Shown: piece after piece, positions 30,985 through 38,997 of the stretch | How the letters are laid out: every line of letters starts with the position of its first letter | How positions within the stretch are numbered: position 1 is the stretch's first letter | The notes under the pieces: generated by a model | What the model saw: only the letters and a program-made list of their open reading frames with translations | What the model was told of the DNA's origin: nothing | The model's database searches: none | Program-made: the position numbers and the translations under genes | From: DSOI01 sp041394885 | GTDB lineage: Bacteria > Acidobacteriota > Terriglobia > Bryobacterales > Bryobacteraceae | DNA: 64,000 bases | Direction: 5' to 3' | NCBI GenBank assembly: GCA_041394885.1 | Contig: JAWKHI010000009.1 | Span: 1-64,000, forward strand

Positions 30985-31623
30985 TTGGCCTGCACCAGCC
31001 GTCTGGAGCGTCAGGCCCGGCTCCGTGGGTTCCGGCTTGTCGCCGGGCTCGACGAGGCTGGGCGCGGCTGCCTGTTCGGACCGGTGTATGCAGGTGCGGT
31101 GATTCTCGATCCCGCGCGCCCCATCCGTGGACTGAACGACAGCAAACAGTTGAACGAGTCGCGCCGCGACGTGCTTGCCGGGCGAATCCGGGAACGGGCG
31201 CTCGCATGGGCGGTGGCGAAGGTGGATGCCGGGTTGATTGACCGCATCAATATCCTGCAGGCATCCCGCCTCGCCATGAAGCTGGCTGTAGAGCAATTGC
31301 GCCCCGTGCCGGATTTTTTGCTGGTGGACGCAGTGGCCGTCGATGTCGATATCGCGCAGCGGGCCGTGATTCATGGCGATGCTCTCTCGCACTCCATCGC
31401 TGCCGCTTCCATCCTTGCCAAGGTCGACCGTGACCGCAGTATGGCCGAATGGGAACAGCGCTATCCTGGATACGGCTTCCTGCGGCATCGCGGGTATGCG
31501 ACCGCCGAGCACAGGGAAGCGCTCGAGCGGCTCGGCCCCACCCCGTTTCACCGCTACAGCTATGAGCCCGTCCGGCAGGCCGCCGGATTGGCGCCGAAAC
31601 AATTGGCGCTGTTTGACTCATGA
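30985..31623 (+). CDS. rnhB: Ribonuclease HII
   Basis: The 212-aa enzyme cleaves RNA in RNA-DNA hybrids and at single ribonucleotides in DNA. The DEAGRGCLFGPV motif with the first catalytic Asp-Glu is near residue 23. Later acidic positions lie in LLVDAVAV and HSIAAASILAKVDRDRSM. The start is TTG 30985, 6 bp after rplS. The stop overlaps the next gene (ATGA). Confidence 0.95.
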   Translation: MACTSRLERQARLRGFRLVAGLDEAGRGCLFGPVYAGAVILDPARPIRGLNDSKQLNESRRDVLAGRIRERALAWAVAKVDAGLIDRINILQASRLAMKLAVEQLRPVPDFLLVDAVAVDVDIAQRAVIHGDALSHSIAAASILAKVDRDRSMAEWEQRYPGYGFLRHRGYATAEHREALERLGPTPFHRYSYEPVRQAAGLAPKQLALFDS

Positions 31624-31916
31624 CAACGGAGCAACCCAACTATCGCTGGTATCACAAGCTCACCGGGCTGCTCTATGTGATTTTCTGCTTCGAGATGGGC
31701 ATCTTCCTTCTCGTTCTCCCATGGCTCAAAATCTGGGATACCAACTACTTCTCCTGGATGGCTCCCGAGACCGGGTGGTGGCGCGGGTTCTGGTTGAGCT
31801 CCTATGTGCGTGGCGCCGTGAGCGGTTTGGGCCTCATGAATATCTACATCGCTCTGGTTGAGGTTTTTCGTCTGCGCCGTTTCTCGGGCGGCGACAATTT
31901 GGTATCGATAGAATAG
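31620..31916 (+). CDS. Small conserved membrane protein
   Basis: The 98-aa protein has two TM helices (YHKLTGLLYVIFCFEMGIFLLVLP and the segment around SGLGLMNIYIALVEV) with a Trp-rich loop between them (WMAPETGWWRGFW). It overlaps rnhB by 4 bp and precedes lepB by 12 bp. Similar small proteins accompany lepB in acidobacteria. The function is unknown. Confidence 0.75.
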   Translation: MTTEQPNYRWYHKLTGLLYVIFCFEMGIFLLVLPWLKIWDTNYFSWMAPETGWWRGFWLSSYVRGAVSGLGLMNIYIALVEVFRLRRFSGGDNLVSIE

Positions 31917-31928
31917 AGAACTGAGCTA

Positions 31929-32723
31929 ATGATCGACAAAATCGTTGGATCCGCCGGCTCGATGCTGCGCAGTGTGTTGGCGCCCGGCAAACAGAACCCG
32001 CAACGCGGCACTATCGCCGAATGGACGGTGACCATCCTCTTGTTGCTGTTCGGCACCACGACGCTGGTGCAGGCCTTTGTGATTCCCACCGGGTCCATGG
32101 AAGACACTCTCCTCATCGGTGACCATCTCCTGGTGGACAAGCTCTCTTACGCGCCGCCGGGCCCGGTGAGCAGATATCTGCTGCCCTACAACGAAGTGAA
32201 GCGCGGAGACATTATCGTCTTTCGTTATCCGATCGACATCAGGCAGACCTTCGTCAAACGGGTGATCGGAGTGCCCGGCGATCGCATCAAGATTGTCAAG
32301 AAGGAAGTCTTTCTCAACGGCAAGCGTCTCAACGAGCCCTACAAGTATCACAAGACGGACTACTTCGATTCCTACCGCGACAACTTTCCAAGTGAGCCGA
32401 ACGTGCGTCTGTATGAGCCCGCCAATGAGATGCTCGCCAATGACGTGAAAGATGGTGAGGTCAACGTGCCTCCGGGTCATTACTTCGCCATGGGCGACAA
32501 CCGCGACTCCTCCCTCGACAGCCGCTATTGGGGATTCGTGCCGCGCGAGAACATCATCGGCAAACCGCTGGTGATCTACTGGTCCTACGATGCGCCCACA
32601 GACCGCTTGGCGAGCCCCGACATCGGCCTCGACCACCTCATGGATCTGGCTCAAAATTTCTTCACCAAGACCCGATGGAAGCGGACCTTCATGCTGATCC
32701 GCGGATACCCGATCGAGAACTGA
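31929..32723 (+). CDS. lepB: Signal peptidase I
   Basis: The 264-aa membrane protease removes signal peptides. An N-terminal TM helix (WTVTILLLLFGTTTLVQAFVI) precedes the nucleophile motif PTGSMEDTL (Ser56). The general-base lysine lies in FVKRVIGVPGDRIKI (Lys110), and box E is GDNRDSSLDSRYWGFV. The ending FFTKTRWKRTFMLIRGYP is typical. The following manC starts 11 bp downstream. Confidence 0.96.
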   Translation: MIDKIVGSAGSMLRSVLAPGKQNPQRGTIAEWTVTILLLLFGTTTLVQAFVIPTGSMEDTLLIGDHLLVDKLSYAPPGPVSRYLLPYNEVKRGDIIVFRYPIDIRQTFVKRVIGVPGDRIKIVKKEVFLNGKRLNEPYKYHKTDYFDSYRDNFPSEPNVRLYEPANEMLANDVKDGEVNVPPGHYFAMGDNRDSSLDSRYWGFVPRENIIGKPLVIYWSYDAPTDRLASPDIGLDHLMDLAQNFFTKTRWKRTFMLIRGYPIEN

Positions 32724-32734
32724 GCGCGCCCCCA

Positions 32735-33826
32735 GTGTCGAACAACCACACCTACGGGCTCATTCTGGCCGGCGGGCGGGGCACCCGATTCTGGCCCCGT
32801 AGCCGCACACGTACTCCGAAACAACTCATCCCTTTCACCGGTACTCGATCGCTGCTTCAGGATACGGTGGACCGCCTGAGTCCCATCCTGCCCCCGGAGC
32901 GTCTCTGGATCCTCACCAACGCATATCTGCGGGATGAGGTCCAGCGTCAATTGCCGGATGTGCCCGAGCAGCAAATCATCGCCGAGCCGGATCAGCGCAA
33001 CACCGCGCCTTGCCTTGGCCTGGCTGCGCATCTGATTCAGGCGTCGGATCCGGAAGCGGTGTTGGGCGTGTTTCCCGCCGATCACCACATCGGCCAGCCC
33101 GATCGATTCCTCGAGTTCCTTCCACCGGCATTCGCAGCCGCGCGCGAAGGCAAGCTGGTGACCATCGGCATCCAGCCGCGGTGGCCGGAGACCGGATATG
33201 GTTATCTCGAGTTCCCCGCCGGCGCCACGCCGGGCGAGTTACAGCCCTACCCGCTCGAGCGCTTCCGCGAGAAGCCGGATCTTGCGACGGCGCAAGGATT
33301 CCTTTCGAGTGGCCGGTTCTATTGGAACGCGGGCATGTTCTTCTGGCGCGCTGCTGTGTTTACCGAAGCTCTTCACCGGTATCTTTCTAAGACAGCCGAC
33401 CTGCTCGCGTCGTTGCCCGGACATCCCGGAGCCGAGTTCGACCGCATGCTGGGCGAGGTGTATCCGCAATGCGAGAACGTCTCGGTCGACTATGCGGTCA
33501 TGGAGAAGGCGGCGCTCGATGGAAAAGTCGCTGGCATCGCGAGCGACGATTTCGGGTGGAGTGATCTCGGAAGCTGGAATGCTGTCTATGAGTTGCTCGG
33601 CAGCGATGGCGGCGGCAACGCCGTGCGTGGTTCCGCGCTGCTCCAAGACGCATCCGGATGCTTCGTCGAAGCCGGGGCAGGGAAGCTTGTGGCGCTGCTT
33701 GGCGTGAACGATCTGGTTGTGGTCGACACGCCCGACGCGCTGCTCATCACTGATCGGAAGCGCGCGCAAGAGGTCGGGCGTATCGTCAAGATGCTGGAGC
33801 AGCAGGGTCGTACGGAACTGCTTTGA
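32735..33826 (+). CDS. manC: Mannose-1-phosphate guanylyltransferase
   Basis: The homologous part starts at GTG 32735, giving 363 aa. The open frame extends upstream into lepB but without similarity. The nucleotidyltransferase signature is GLILAGGRGTRFWPRSRTR with TPKQLIPF, then FPADHHI and EKPDLATA. The sugar-binding FYWNAGMFFW and the VSVDYAVMEKA segment match GDP-mannose pyrophosphorylases. No isomerase domain is fused. It makes GDP-mannose for polysaccharides. Its 3' end overlaps convergent argD by 41 bp. Confidence 0.93.
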   Translation: MSNNHTYGLILAGGRGTRFWPRSRTRTPKQLIPFTGTRSLLQDTVDRLSPILPPERLWILTNAYLRDEVQRQLPDVPEQQIIAEPDQRNTAPCLGLAAHLIQASDPEAVLGVFPADHHIGQPDRFLEFLPPAFAAAREGKLVTIGIQPRWPETGYGYLEFPAGATPGELQPYPLERFREKPDLATAQGFLSSGRFYWNAGMFFWRAAVFTEALHRYLSKTADLLASLPGHPGAEFDRMLGEVYPQCENVSVDYAVMEKAALDGKVAGIASDDFGWSDLGSWNAVYELLGSDGGGNAVRGSALLQDASGCFVEAGAGKLVALLGVNDLVVVDTPDALLITDRKRAQEVGRIVKMLEQQGRTELL

Positions 33827-35039
33827 GCACTCTGTCGAGAATGCGGCACGCCTTGTCGATCTCTTTCTCAGAGATGATGTAGGGCGGCAGAAACCGCAGC
33901 ACGGTTTCGTGTGTGCAATTGATCAGCAATCCGAGATTCATCGCGTCGACCACGCACTGCTTGCCGGGCACGTATAGCTCGACGCCAATCATCAGCCCCG
34001 TGACACGCACCTGTTTGACGACGCGATGCTTCGCCGCGAGCGCATTCAGCTTCCGCCGAAAGTAGTCGCCGCGATCGCGAATCTGCGGGAGCAGGTCTTC
34101 GAGGATATCCAGGAATTCGCAGGCGACGCGGCACGCCAACACGCCGCCGCCGAAGGTGGTGCCATGCATTCCCGGCGCGATCGCCGCGGCGGCCTTTTCG
34201 TTCGCGATCACCGCGCCCAGGGGGAATCCGGCTGCCAACGGCTTTGCCGTGACCACCACGTCGGGCGTCACGGGAGGATCGAAGAGCTGATACGCGAAAT
34301 AGGTGCCGGTGCGGCCAACGCCGCATTGAATTTCATCGAAGACCAGCAGCGCGTCATACCGGTCACACAACGCACGCGCTTTGCGCAGCACCGCTTCGGA
34401 AACCGAATAGACTCCGCCTTCTCCCTGAATCACTTCGATAACGACGCCGGCGGTACGTTCGTCGACCGCGCTCTCCAGCGCTTCCAGATCGTTGAATGGG
34501 ACGAATTTCACCCCTGGCAAAAGCGGTTCGAAATCCTTCCGGTATTTCGGCTGGCCGGTGATGGAGATCGCGCCAATCGTGCGTCCGTGAAAGGAATTCT
34601 CGAAGGTGACGATTTCGTGCTTAGCCGGATCGCGATGGCTGCCGTGCGAGCGAATCATCTTGATGGCTGTCTCCATGCCTTCCGCTCCAGAGTTGCAGAA
34701 GAAGGCTCGTGCGAGACCGCTCATCCGGACGAGCTTTTCCGCGAGCAGCCCTTGATGCTCCTGATAGTACAAGTTGGAGCAGTGAACGAGTTGAGCCACC
34801 TGTTGGCGGACGGTGCGCACGATCCTCGGATGCGCGTGGCCGAGTCCGTTCACTCCGATGCCTGAGATAAGATCAAGGTAGCGCTTGCCGGCGAAATCGT
34901 AAAGATAGCAGCCTTTGCCGCGATGCAACGCGAGCGGATATCGCCCGTAGTTCTGCAATACGTATTGTTTCTCGCGGTCGACGATGGTTTGGGCGAGATC
35001 CTTCACTTCGGACTCGACCTCGATGGGTGAAGCCAGCAT
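33786..35039 (-). CDS. argD: Acetylornithine/ornithine-type class III aminotransferase
   Basis: The 417-aa PLP enzyme shows YLDLISGIGVNGLGHAHP, the cofactor-binding FFCNSGAEGMETAIKM, TFENSFHGRT, the Asp of DALLVFDEIQCGVGRTG and the Schiff-base lysine in VVTAKPLAAGFPLG. These match the ArgD/RocD group. Acetylornithine aminotransferase is most likely, but other omega-aminotransferases cannot be excluded. It is the last gene of a long minus-strand run and lies 9 bp after the exonuclease-family gene. Confidence 0.88.
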   Translation of the reverse strand: MLASPIEVESEVKDLAQTIVDREKQYVLQNYGRYPLALHRGKGCYLYDFAGKRYLDLISGIGVNGLGHAHPRIVRTVRQQVAQLVHCSNLYYQEHQGLLAEKLVRMSGLARAFFCNSGAEGMETAIKMIRSHGSHRDPAKHEIVTFENSFHGRTIGAISITGQPKYRKDFEPLLPGVKFVPFNDLEALESAVDERTAGVVIEVIQGEGGVYSVSEAVLRKARALCDRYDALLVFDEIQCGVGRTGTYFAYQLFDPPVTPDVVVTAKPLAAGFPLGAVIANEKAAAAIAPGMHGTTFGGGVLACRVACEFLDILEDLLPQIRDRGDYFRRKLNALAAKHRVVKQVRVTGLMIGVELYVPGKQCVVDAMNLGLLINCTHETVLRFLPPYIISEKEIDKACRILDRVLKAVPYDPAAPAS

Positions 35040-35048
35040 TTCACCATT

Positions 35049-36257
35049 CTACGGCACGCGGACATCGACGCCGATGGCGTCGTGATCGGACAGCGGAACG
35101 GTGTGGCGAGCGCCTACGTCGTGGATGACGATCGGGTTTGCGCAATCGAGCGTGCGCGCGGCAAACCAGTCTATTTTCAGAGGACAAGAGCCACCGTGCT
35201 CGCGAAGCGCCCATCGGATGAATGGGAAGCACCAGCCGGGCACCCATTCGGCGAGGCCCTTGTGAGCGCGGATGTCGGTAACGTCGTAATGAATCGTCGG
35301 TTCCGCCGCCTGATTGCAGTTGTTGATGTCAAACTGATTTGCCGCCAGCAAGCGGAACAACTCGCGCTCGAACCAGCGATAGGGATGCAGATAGTGGTTG
35401 CGGATCACGTTGCCCGGCCCCATCAATACGCGGAGGAAATAGCCCATGATGGCATTGAACGCGGACGACGAGTCAAAGGTGGTCGTATTCCAGTCGCCCC
35501 CGATTAAGGCGGGACCGCTGCTGGGAAGCGCCTGCACAACAGCGCGCATCTGATCCGCGCGGTGCCGCTGCTTCGAGTTAGCGTCGAGGTGGACGCAGGC
35601 CACGGTCAAGGGCAGGCCAGGAAGATCGATGGTCGCTGCCAGCGCGCACTGCGATCCCAGCCGCTGCTCCTTGCTGGCCATCTTGTCGATCCCGTTCTTG
35701 AGGCGGATCCGAACGGGATCGACAATCGGATAACGGCTCAAGATCGCGTTGCCGTGCAGGCCCAAGTCATTGTCGCCGTCGACGTCGCGCTCCGTGCCTG
35801 AGCCCTTGACGAGGCTCAAATAGCAGGGGATGAACGCATAGTCGAACCCCAATTCCATCGCCAACGTCCGCGCAACGTCGACGTTGCCGCTCCTCGCCAT
35901 ACCGACATCGGTTTCCGTCAGCAACAGCACGTCGCAGGTTCTCAGATAGGGATGCTCCCGGAACGCCTCGATTTGACCCGCGAGTTCCTTGCCTCGCTCG
36001 ATGTTCCATGCAAGGATCCGATAGCTGGACCTTGCGGGTGCAGGTTCGCCGGCGAAGCGGCTTGTCTGCACCGTGGACAGCACCTGTTCGATCATCGCCC
36101 GACGGTCGAGATAAGCCGAACTTCGCTCCAGTTCCAGGGTGGACCGGCATCGTGCCAGCTCCTGCAAGACGGGCCGGATGTCTTCCCGGATGATCCGTGC
36201 GATATCCTCAGGCGTGCTCGAGATCTGTTGCTGCGCAAGCATTCGGTTCAATTTCAT
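35049..36257 (-). CDS. Endonuclease/exonuclease/phosphatase (EEP) family protein
   Basis: The 402-aa protein has a helical N-terminal region (1-70) and an EEP domain. Motifs are the Asn of ILAWNIERG, the Glu of LLLTETDVGM, ALIGGDWNT (GDxN motif) and the terminal LSDHDAIGVDV with the catalytic His. There is no signal peptide. Substrate may be nucleic acid or a phosphoester. It starts 10 bp after the last phage-like gene on the same strand, so it may be transcribed from that cluster, but the sequence does not look phage-specific. Confidence 0.8.
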   Translation of the reverse strand: MKLNRMLAQQQISSTPEDIARIIREDIRPVLQELARCRSTLELERSSAYLDRRAMIEQVLSTVQTSRFAGEPAPARSSYRILAWNIERGKELAGQIEAFREHPYLRTCDVLLLTETDVGMARSGNVDVARTLAMELGFDYAFIPCYLSLVKGSGTERDVDGDNDLGLHGNAILSRYPIVDPVRIRLKNGIDKMASKEQRLGSQCALAATIDLPGLPLTVACVHLDANSKQRHRADQMRAVVQALPSSGPALIGGDWNTTTFDSSSAFNAIMGYFLRVLMGPGNVIRNHYLHPYRWFERELFRLLAANQFDINNCNQAAEPTIHYDVTDIRAHKGLAEWVPGWCFPFIRWALREHGGSCPLKIDWFAARTLDCANPIVIHDVGARHTVPLSDHDAIGVDVRVP

Positions 36258-36267
36258 AGGATAGCGT

Positions 36268-38982
36268 TCAGCCCGCCAGAGTGCTACGGCGAAGTCCGGG
36301 CCTCATCGGCGTCTCGTAACCGATGAGGCAGTATTGATCCAGCGCGAATAGAACTATCGATTCGACTCCCTCGCCTTTCGCCATCTCAACTTCCTTGCGC
36401 CAGGGACTCGAGGAGTCGCCGATGCCGACCAGGAAACTTCGCTTGTCGCGCGAGAACCCGCGCGTGTCACCGTAGTCGACCGTCATCTTTGCCAAGTCCA
36501 GATTGCGTGTGAAAGTAAAAGTGAAGCTCTCGGTCTTCATGTTGTCGAGCACGGCTGGAGTCCAGTCTGCGCCGGGGTAGTTCAAGAGCTGGTTGAGCGG
36601 CGTGTTGTTGACGTCAGTCGGATAGAGCACCTCAAACCGGCAAGTTGGATGCGATGCGCGGACGAAGGAAATCACTTGATTCGTGAACGCACCAATGAGT
36701 TGAGGCAGAAATACGAGTTCATCGGTGTACAAAGCCGGATCGGCCTGATCGGAAGGAATCACAGCCATCGGGCGCGAATAGGCAGCCATGAACTGGCTGG
36801 TTGTGTACGCGTCGTACAGCGGCATTCCGACACCGTCTTTTGGAAAGTACCACCACTGCACTTCTCCGAACTGCAAATACGGCTCCACTCCCGCTTCCAC
36901 CATCACCGTCGCCATGTCTCGATGCACTTCCCTCCAGTAGGCCAGGCTCTCGGGCGAGAAATTGGTTTGTAGCGCGGGCGTGTTCAACCACGTGGCGGTT
37001 CCGTCCGGATAGCGCTGGGCGATGCCGGCGGCCTCCGAATCGTCTCCATGCTGCAACTCGAGGCTGAATGCCGCAGTGACGTCGATCCCATAATTCTTGA
37101 GCTCAACATAAAATGCCCGGCTCCAATCGCGAGCGGCGCGATTCACGCGGGGGCTCGCTGTTAGATCGGTGAGCCAGCGGACCTGCTCAGAGGCGCCGGA
37201 CAATTGTGGTCCGCTCAAGACAGCACTGAATGAACCGCTCGCCGGTGTTGCCGCGACCGTGATGTCGTTGCCGGCGGGGCCCATCGCTCTGCTGTAGATA
37301 GTGAGTAAAGGCCCCTGCGCTTCGGCCCAGATAGCGGTGTAGCCGCGATTCAAATAGATCTCGAACGCCTTCGCGATCGTTACGGCCGTATCCCCGATTC
37401 GATTCAGGTGAGTAATCAACGCAGTCTCGGTCTCACCTACCCTGCCGATTGTCATGGTTGTCGTGGCGCTAAAGGACGGGACTCCGGTGAACTCCACGGT
37501 GGCGGAGGCGTAAACGTGCGCCGGAGCGGAGAGTTCGTAGAACCACAGTGCTCCGACGTAGTGGTTCGCCCGGCCACGGAATCCTAGCGATTCCATCATC
37601 CATGCCGTACGTTCCGCCGGTAGGGCGATCGAGTGGTCCGTGTCCCAATCGGTGGCGAGCGTTACCGTGTCATCAGCGGGAAACACCGGCAGCGCCGTCG
37701 TTGGCGTCGCAATTTCGAGAAAGTCGAAGTACAGGAAGGTGTTGGCGGCACCACTGTGGGTGACGGTCACGTTGTGGGAGCCGCCAGACTGCGATCCGAG
37801 ATGTAGGCGCGCCAATACGTCCTCGCCCGGTATCAGCAATGTCTCTGTCTTCAGGAGGACTCCATCCACATGAACCTCCGCTACGGCTCCGCTGAACGCA
37901 TACCGAGTGCCAAGATACAACTGGTGTCCTCCGGGGCAGAAATAGTCGATGGATACGGCACTCCCTGGAACCGTCGTCTGATGTATCGTACCGCCCGAGA
38001 AGTTTCCGATTCCGGAAGTCCACGTCCCCGTGTACGCGACTTCTGGCGAGTCATCTTCGATCCGGCGGCTTGTGGCCGCAGCGACGCTATAGGTCCGTCC
38101 CGTTCCCGTAACTGTCCAGTTGGTTACTTTGACCGAAAACTCAGACCTTTGATAGGACGTCGGCTGCATGTCGGCCGCATAGGTCCAACGCATCTTACGA
38201 ATTGACCCAGTCGGCACGATCCGTTCGTCCGAAGCCACCAAGTTACCGAAGTCGATCGAGATACGCCATTTCGCCGGTGACTCACCTCCTGAGAACGGCA
38301 TCGACCACTGAGCCCAATTTTCGGTGCCCGTTCCCGATACGAAACCGTAGATTCCAAGCCGGTTTCCATTCGCGCCCAGGACGCCGCCGGCTACCGTCAG
38401 GCGGATCTTGGTTCCAATACGTGTAGCGCTGAGAGTCGTGGACGCATTCACGCTGATTGCGATTTCGTCGAGAATATCCTCGAGCGTGTCGCCGGCCAGA
38501 GCCTGGTAAGTATGGTGCTCTTCGTAGTAGGAGATCCCAACGTAGTCTCCCGCGGTGACTGTGCCCTGGAGTTCCATCTCAGCCCATGCGGCCACGTAGT
38601 CGCCCTCAATGGGAGTTGCGTGATCGGCAAGCTCGATCGTGTAGAAATCGTCCACGCCATTCTCGCGCGTCCAGATTCGGAGGTCTGGCCAGGAGACGGT
38701 CGCGAAAAGGTCGGAATCCAGGGCGATGCAGTTGGTGCGTTCCTCGTCATAGGTCAACGTCAGCCCGCTCAGATTGCCATCCGGCAGTGTGCGAAATGCC
38801 GGGTGCTCGAACGTGTTGTGCTGATTCCACTCCACAACCGCCCAGTCGAACTGTTGCCTCCAAGTGCCGCTCAGGGTGAAGCCAGTGGCGCTCGCCTCGC
38901 TGAGAGCGGCGATTGCGGACGGTCGTTCAAAGTAGACCTGAAGATCAGTGTCGGGCCTTAGTTTCTCGAGTGTCGTACGCAT
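36268..38982 (-). CDS. Phage-like tail protein with a TIM-barrel (glycosidase-like) domain
   Basis: The 904-aa protein has an N-terminal beta-rich region, repeated beta domains in the middle (e.g. MTIGRVGETETALITHLNRI, a structure repeated twice with short hydrophobic strands) and a C-terminal ~300-residue TIM-barrel-like domain. That domain has DVTAAFSLELQHG, VEPYLQFGEVQWWYFP, FEVLYPTDVNNTPLNQ and the aromatic-rich ending. It resembles the barrel domains of tail-sheath-like and 'megatron' tail proteins. The glutamate in the FGEVQWW segment could be catalytic, but this is not shown. It is the last structural gene of the phage-like cluster. Confidence 0.65.
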   Translation of the reverse strand: MRTTLEKLRPDTDLQVYFERPSAIAALSEASATGFTLSGTWRQQFDWAVVEWNQHNTFEHPAFRTLPDGNLSGLTLTYDEERTNCIALDSDLFATVSWPDLRIWTRENGVDDFYTIELADHATPIEGDYVAAWAEMELQGTVTAGDYVGISYYEEHHTYQALAGDTLEDILDEIAISVNASTTLSATRIGTKIRLTVAGGVLGANGNRLGIYGFVSGTGTENWAQWSMPFSGGESPAKWRISIDFGNLVASDERIVPTGSIRKMRWTYAADMQPTSYQRSEFSVKVTNWTVTGTGRTYSVAAATSRRIEDDSPEVAYTGTWTSGIGNFSGGTIHQTTVPGSAVSIDYFCPGGHQLYLGTRYAFSGAVAEVHVDGVLLKTETLLIPGEDVLARLHLGSQSGGSHNVTVTHSGAANTFLYFDFLEIATPTTALPVFPADDTVTLATDWDTDHSIALPAERTAWMMESLGFRGRANHYVGALWFYELSAPAHVYASATVEFTGVPSFSATTTMTIGRVGETETALITHLNRIGDTAVTIAKAFEIYLNRGYTAIWAEAQGPLLTIYSRAMGPAGNDITVAATPASGSFSAVLSGPQLSGASEQVRWLTDLTASPRVNRAARDWSRAFYVELKNYGIDVTAAFSLELQHGDDSEAAGIAQRYPDGTATWLNTPALQTNFSPESLAYWREVHRDMATVMVEAGVEPYLQFGEVQWWYFPKDGVGMPLYDAYTTSQFMAAYSRPMAVIPSDQADPALYTDELVFLPQLIGAFTNQVISFVRASHPTCRFEVLYPTDVNNTPLNQLLNYPGADWTPAVLDNMKTESFTFTFTRNLDLAKMTVDYGDTRGFSRDKRSFLVGIGDSSSPWRKEVEMAKGEGVESIVLFALDQYCLIGYETPMRPGLRRSTLAG

Positions 38983-38997
38983 CTTTGAATCCTCCAG

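Noticed and set aside
32528..32734. Upstream extension of manC into lepB
   Set aside because: The nucleotidyltransferase begins at GTG 32735. The extension lies entirely inside lepB in another frame and has no family similarity.
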